Shown here: in pieces, positions 6,861 to 9,196 of the stretch
How positions within the stretch are numbered: position 1 is the stretch's first letter
Layout of the letters: each line of letters opens with the position of its first letter
DNA from: Hyphomicrobiales bacterium
GTDB lineage: Bacteria; Pseudomonadota; Alphaproteobacteria; Rhizobiales; Beijerinckiaceae
Assembly: GCA_027489835.1 (NCBI GenBank)
Contig: JAIXZF010000358.1
Span: forward strand, 1-9,196
Direction of reading: 5' to 3'
Length of the DNA: 9,196 nt
Notes under the pieces: model-generated
Told to the model about the DNA's origin: nothing
Database searches by the model: none
What the model saw: only the letters and a program-made list of their open reading frames with translations
Position numbers and translations under genes: made by a program

Positions 6861-8141
6861 TCACGCGGAGCGATACAGCTTCGTCATCGAGAACTCGCGA
6901 TGGCCGAGCGCCTCCGCGGCGGTCAGCCGGCCGTTCGAGGTGCGCACGATGTTGGCGATCAGCGCGTCGCCGGCCTCGGGGATCGTCATGTCGCGGCGCA
7001 GGATGCCGGAGACGTCCACGTCGATGTGCTCGGGCATGGTGCGCATGGTCTGCGGGTTGCCCGTGATCTTGATGACCGGGACGATCGGGTTGCCGATGAC
7101 GTTGCCCTGCCCCGTGGGGAAGGTGTGCACGACGTAGCCGCCGGCCGCCATCAGGGTCACGCACTCGGCCGCGGCCGAGGAGGTGTCCATGAAGTAGAGG
7201 CCCGGGCCCTTCTGCGGCGTCTCGGCCGGCTGCAGGATGTCGATGTACTTCGACTCGCGGCCGATCTTCTCGAGATTGCCGAGCGCCTTCTCCTCAATGG
7301 TGGAGAGGCCGCCCTTAATATTGCCCTTGGTGGGCTGGCTGTCCGACAGGTCGGAGGTCTTGAACTGCTCGATCACGTCGCGCTGGTAGGCTTCCCACAT
7401 TTTGTACCAGCGCTCGCCAACCTCCGGCGTCGCGGCGCGGGCCTTGCACAGGTGCTCGGCGCCGGTGATCTCGGAGGTCTCGCCGAACACGCCGTGAATG
7501 CCCTTCGGCAGCAGCTTGTCGTACATGTTACCGACAGTGGGGCAGCTCGACAGGCCGGTTGTGGTGTCGCTCTCGCCGCACTTGGTCGAGACCCAGAGCT
7601 CGCCGATGTCGCACTTCTCGCGCTGGAGTTCGGAGGCCCACTGCACGAACTCCTTGGCGACGTAGCTCGCCTTGGCGATGGTGCCGATGTCGCCCACGCC
7701 CTCGATGCCGAAGCCGACCACCGGCTTGCCGGTCTTGGCGATGCCGTCGACGATGATCTTGGTCCAGCCATCCTCGATGCCGATGACGACCACGGCGGCG
7801 ACGTTCGGGTTGGAGCCCGCGCCGATCAGGGTGCGGAAATGGATGTCGAGATCCTCGCCGAACTGCAGGCGGCCATAGGCGTGCGGGATCGCCAGCGTGC
7901 CCTTGATGTTGTTGGCCACGGCCTCGCAGGCGCTGTTGGAGAGATCGTCCAGCGGCAGGATCAGCACGTGGTTGCGGACGCCGACGCGGCCGTTCTCACG
8001 GCGCCAGCCGAGGAAGTTGTCGTTCTTCGCCGAGGAGCGGCGCTTCAGCACCGGGGCCTTGAAGCCGGGCACGTCGATCTTGCGGCCCCTGATGTTGGCC
8101 AGGCGATTCTTGTTGAGCTCGAAGTTAGCGACGATGGTCAT
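6861..8141 (-). CDS. suyB: (R)-sulfolactate sulfo-lyase large subunit (UxaA/altronate dehydratase C-terminal family)
   Basis: The catalytic large subunit that with SuyA cleaves (R)-3-sulfolactate to pyruvate and sulfite in the cytosol; related dehydratases of this fold depend on iron. The protein has 426 residues. Family marks are FLGWRRENGRVGVRNHVLILP (43-63), WVSTKCGESDTTTGLSSC (183-200) with Cys188 and Cys200 as plausible metal ligands, and TGQGNVIGNPIVPVIKITGN (343-362). The first 40 or so residues before the usual FLGWRREDGR-type start look like an extra N-terminal segment. ATG 8141 is well supported by AAGGA (8154-8150) 8 nt upstream, and no other ATG lies in that segment. Altronate or galactarate dehydratase would be the other reading; the neighbours suyZ, slcC and comC argue for sulfolactate. 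It is separated from suyA by 135 bp containing a palindromic repeat. Confidence 0.9.
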   Translation of the reverse strand: MTIVANFELNKNRLANIRGRKIDVPGFKAPVLKRRSSAKNDNFLGWRRENGRVGVRNHVLILPLDDLSNSACEAVANNIKGTLAIPHAYGRLQFGEDLDIHFRTLIGAGSNPNVAAVVVIGIEDGWTKIIVDGIAKTGKPVVGFGIEGVGDIGTIAKASYVAKEFVQWASELQREKCDIGELWVSTKCGESDTTTGLSSCPTVGNMYDKLLPKGIHGVFGETSEITGAEHLCKARAATPEVGERWYKMWEAYQRDVIEQFKTSDLSDSQPTKGNIKGGLSTIEEKALGNLEKIGRESKYIDILQPAETPQKGPGLYFMDTSSAAAECVTLMAAGGYVVHTFPTGQGNVIGNPIVPVIKITGNPQTMRTMPEHIDVDVSGILRRDMTIPEAGDALIANIVRTSNGRLTAAEALGHREFSMTKLYRSA

Positions 8142-8165
8142 GGTGTTGATCCTTTCAGCTCCCGG

Positions 8166-8263
8166 GTGTCGTTCCCGGCCGGAGCGAAGCGAAGGGGAAG
8201 GGAATCCATCCTGGCGCCATGTGGATCCCCTTCCCGCGCCTTGCGGCGCGCCAGGGATGACAC
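8166..8263. repeat. Palindromic repeat between suyA and suyB
   Basis: About 98 bp with inverted ends GTGTCGTTCCC (8166-8176) and GGGATGACAC (8254-8263). The inner halves are AAGGGAATCCATC (8198-8210) facing GTGGATCCCCTTCCC (8221-8235). It shares GGATCC, CTTCCCGCGC and GGGATGACAC in the same order with the element inside ade (1110-1204), so both belong to one family. It fills the gap between the two subunit genes and stops 24 nt before the suyB start. Confidence 0.78.
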
Positions 8264-8276
8264 GGGCGCAGCCGGC

Positions 8277-8564
8277 TCACCAGCGCTTGGTCTTGAGGTT
8301 GTGGACGTGGACGTAGTCGCCCTTTTTGGCCGGGCCGACCATCTTGCCGATGTCCTGGCCGTACTTCATCGCGGTGTCGCCCGCCTTGAGGTCCTTCAGC
8401 GCGACCTTGTGGCCGATCGGCACGTCGGCATTGGCCGTGAGCTCGAAGGAGGAGTTGTCGTGGGTGACGACGCACAGCATCTTCGTGCCGGCCTTCAGCC
8501 CCTCGACCACCACGACCCCCACATTGTCCCCATGCTCGTGAACGAGCAGATGCGGCGCCGACAT
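8277..8564 (-). CDS. suyA: (R)-sulfolactate sulfo-lyase small subunit (SAF domain)
   Basis: The small subunit of the SuyAB sulfo-lyase. The 95-residue protein is a single SAF domain like the N-terminal part of altronate dehydratase UxaA, here encoded as a separate gene. The recognisable stretch is IGHKVALKDLKAGDTAMKYG (50-69), followed by IGKMVGPAKKGDYVHVHNLKT (72-92), the usual IG-G-HVHVHN pattern. The start ATG 8564 has a strong GGGAGGT ribosome site (8576-8570) 5 nt upstream. It is the first gene of the sulfolactate operon and diverges from the GntR regulator across an 87-bp gap with a candidate promoter and operator. UxaA-type proteins for sugar acids are the alternative, made less likely by the neighbours. 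Confidence 0.9.
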   Translation of the reverse strand: MSAPHLLVHEHGDNVGVVVVEGLKAGTKMLCVVTHDNSSFELTANADVPIGHKVALKDLKAGDTAMKYGQDIGKMVGPAKKGDYVHVHNLKTKRW

Positions 8565-8635
8565 TGCTGACCTCCCTTGAAGCTCAAGATTTCGCGCCGG
8601 GTTGCTTCCCGCCCCTCGACGCTCTCAATGTTTTG

Positions 8636-8649
8636 GTCTTATATAAGAC
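8636..8649. promoter_or_regulatory. Candidate operator for the GntR regulator
   Basis: GTCTTATATAAGAC is a perfect 14-bp palindrome ending 2 nt before the regulator's ATG (8652). With one base beyond each end of the palindrome, and a second on the left, it reads TGGTCT-6 nt-AGACA, and GTCT/AGAC half-sites occur in operators of some HutC/GntR-type regulators. It covers the proposed -10 boxes in both directions, so a bound repressor would block suyA and also its own gene. The palindrome is seen directly; the protein that binds it is inferred. Confidence 0.6.
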
Positions 8650-8665
8650 ATATGACTTCTGACAA
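8638..8665 (-). promoter_or_regulatory. Candidate suyA operon promoter
   Basis: On the - strand TTGTCA (8665-8660) and TATAAG (8643-8638) are separated by 16 nt, each one or two changes from the sigma-70 consensus. The -35 box lies inside the first codons of the divergent regulator and the -10 box lies in the palindrome. Transcription would begin near 8631, giving a leader of roughly 65 nt for suyA. Confidence 0.5.
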
Positions 8666-9196
8666 GCCAGAAACTGAGCCGACATCCCAGGCCGCCGCGG
8701 TGGGCTTCCGCCCCCTGTACCGGCAGGTGAAGGATGCCTTCGTGAAGCGCATGGTGGACGGCATCTGGCCGGCCGGCTTCCTCCTGCCCAGCGAGGGACA
8801 ACTCGCGCAGGAGATCGGCGTCAGCCAGGGCACGGTGCGCAAGGCGCTGGACGAGCTCGCCAGCGAGAACCTGCTCGTCCGGCAGCAGGGGCGCGGCACC
8901 TTCGTGGCCCAGCACGACGAAAAACGCATTCTGTTTCAGTTCTTTAAGCTAGTGCCCGACGATGGCATCGCGCGCTTTCCCGAGAGCCAGGTGCTCGAGG
9001 CCGTGGTGGCGCCAGCCACTGCCATTGAGCGAGAGCAGTTGGGGCTCGAGCCGCGCGCGAAGGTCGCTCGGGTGCGCCGCGTCCGCGCCATCGACAATGT
9101 GCCGATCATCATCGAGACGCTGTCGCTGCCGGACGCGATGTTCCCCGGCCTCACCGATGCGCCCGTGCCGAACAGCCTTTATGCGTTCTATGCAGA
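8652..9196 (+). CDS. GntR-family (HutC/UTRA type) transcriptional regulator, 3'-truncated by window edge
   Basis: A predicted ligand-responsive DNA-binding regulator of the adjacent suyA operon. 181 codons are visible before the window ends, so about 60-70 residues are missing if it has the usual length near 245. The winged helix-turn-helix covers about residues 20-86: PLYRQVKDAFVKRMVDGIW (21-39), LPSEGQLAQEIGVSQGTVRKAL (45-66) and the wing LLVRQQGRGTFVA (74-86). The UTRA ligand domain begins near 110, with VARVRRVRAIDNVPIIIETL (138-157) typical of the HutC subfamily. ATG 8652 is 2 nt beyond the palindrome and lacks a Shine-Dalgarno site. A + strand TATAAG lies at 8642-8647, so the transcript could be nearly leaderless. 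Another in-frame ATG at 8628 also has no ribosome site. The ligand could be sulfolactate or a product of it, which is inferred only from position. Confidence 0.9.
   Translation, partial: MTSDKPETEPTSQAAAVGFRPLYRQVKDAFVKRMVDGIWPAGFLLPSEGQLAQEIGVSQGTVRKALDELASENLLVRQQGRGTFVAQHDEKRILFQFFKLVPDDGIARFPESQVLEAVVAPATAIEREQLGLEPRAKVARVRRVRAIDNVPIIIETLSLPDAMFPGLTDAPVPNSLYAFYA

Noticed and set aside
6861..8564. Altronate or galactarate dehydratase split into two genes
   Set aside because: The same families fit, but there are no sugar-acid genes nearby, while a YeiH exporter and both sulfolactate dehydrogenases are in the same operon.
6900..8570. A 556-codon open frame on the + strand antisense to suyB and suyA
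   Set aside because: Same composition artefact; it covers two clearly recognised - strand genes and includes the intergenic repeat.

Overview
The window looks like a GC-rich alphaproteobacterial chromosome segment, most likely from the order Hyphomicrobiales (Bosea, Chelatococcus or a similar genus). This is an inference from strong G/C bias at third codon positions, a DUF2336 protein, the style of adenine deaminase, and dispersed palindromic repeats typical of that order. No rRNA, tRNA, CRISPR array or insertion sequence was seen.

Layout. The left edge (1-1677, + strand) is the 3' part of an adenine deaminase gene. It converges on a DUF2336 gene of unknown function (1702-2733, - strand). 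From 2868 to 8564 six genes lie head to tail on the - strand. In transcription order they are suyA and suyB (two-subunit (R)-sulfolactate sulfo-lyase), a GNAT acetyltransferase, suyZ (YeiH-type exporter), slcC ((S)-sulfolactate dehydrogenase) and comC ((R)-sulfolactate dehydrogenase). Diverging from suyA on the + strand is a GntR/HutC-type regulator that runs off the right edge. The 87-bp divergent gap contains a 14-bp perfect palindrome over a plausible suyA -10 box, which looks like the operator.

How the genes work together. SlcC and ComC are the two dehydrogenases that interconvert (S)- and (R)-3-sulfolactate through 3-sulfopyruvate. SuyAB splits (R)-sulfolactate into pyruvate and sulfite. 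SuyZ is expected to export the released sulfite, or sulfate after oxidation. The GntR protein probably controls the operon. The function rests on family recognition plus the combination of neighbours, because each enzyme family alone also has other substrates. No sulfolactate importer, sulfite dehydrogenase or cysteate enzyme is in the window.

The most striking structure is a set of palindromic repeats. Four fill the operon gaps above 100 bp (suyA/suyB, suyB/GNAT, GNAT/suyZ, slcC/comC), and each ends only 13-24 nt upstream of the next start codon. A fifth element, clearly related to the suyA/suyB one, lies in frame inside the adenine deaminase gene and adds about 31 residues. This resembles the Rickettsia palindromic elements that insert into coding genes.
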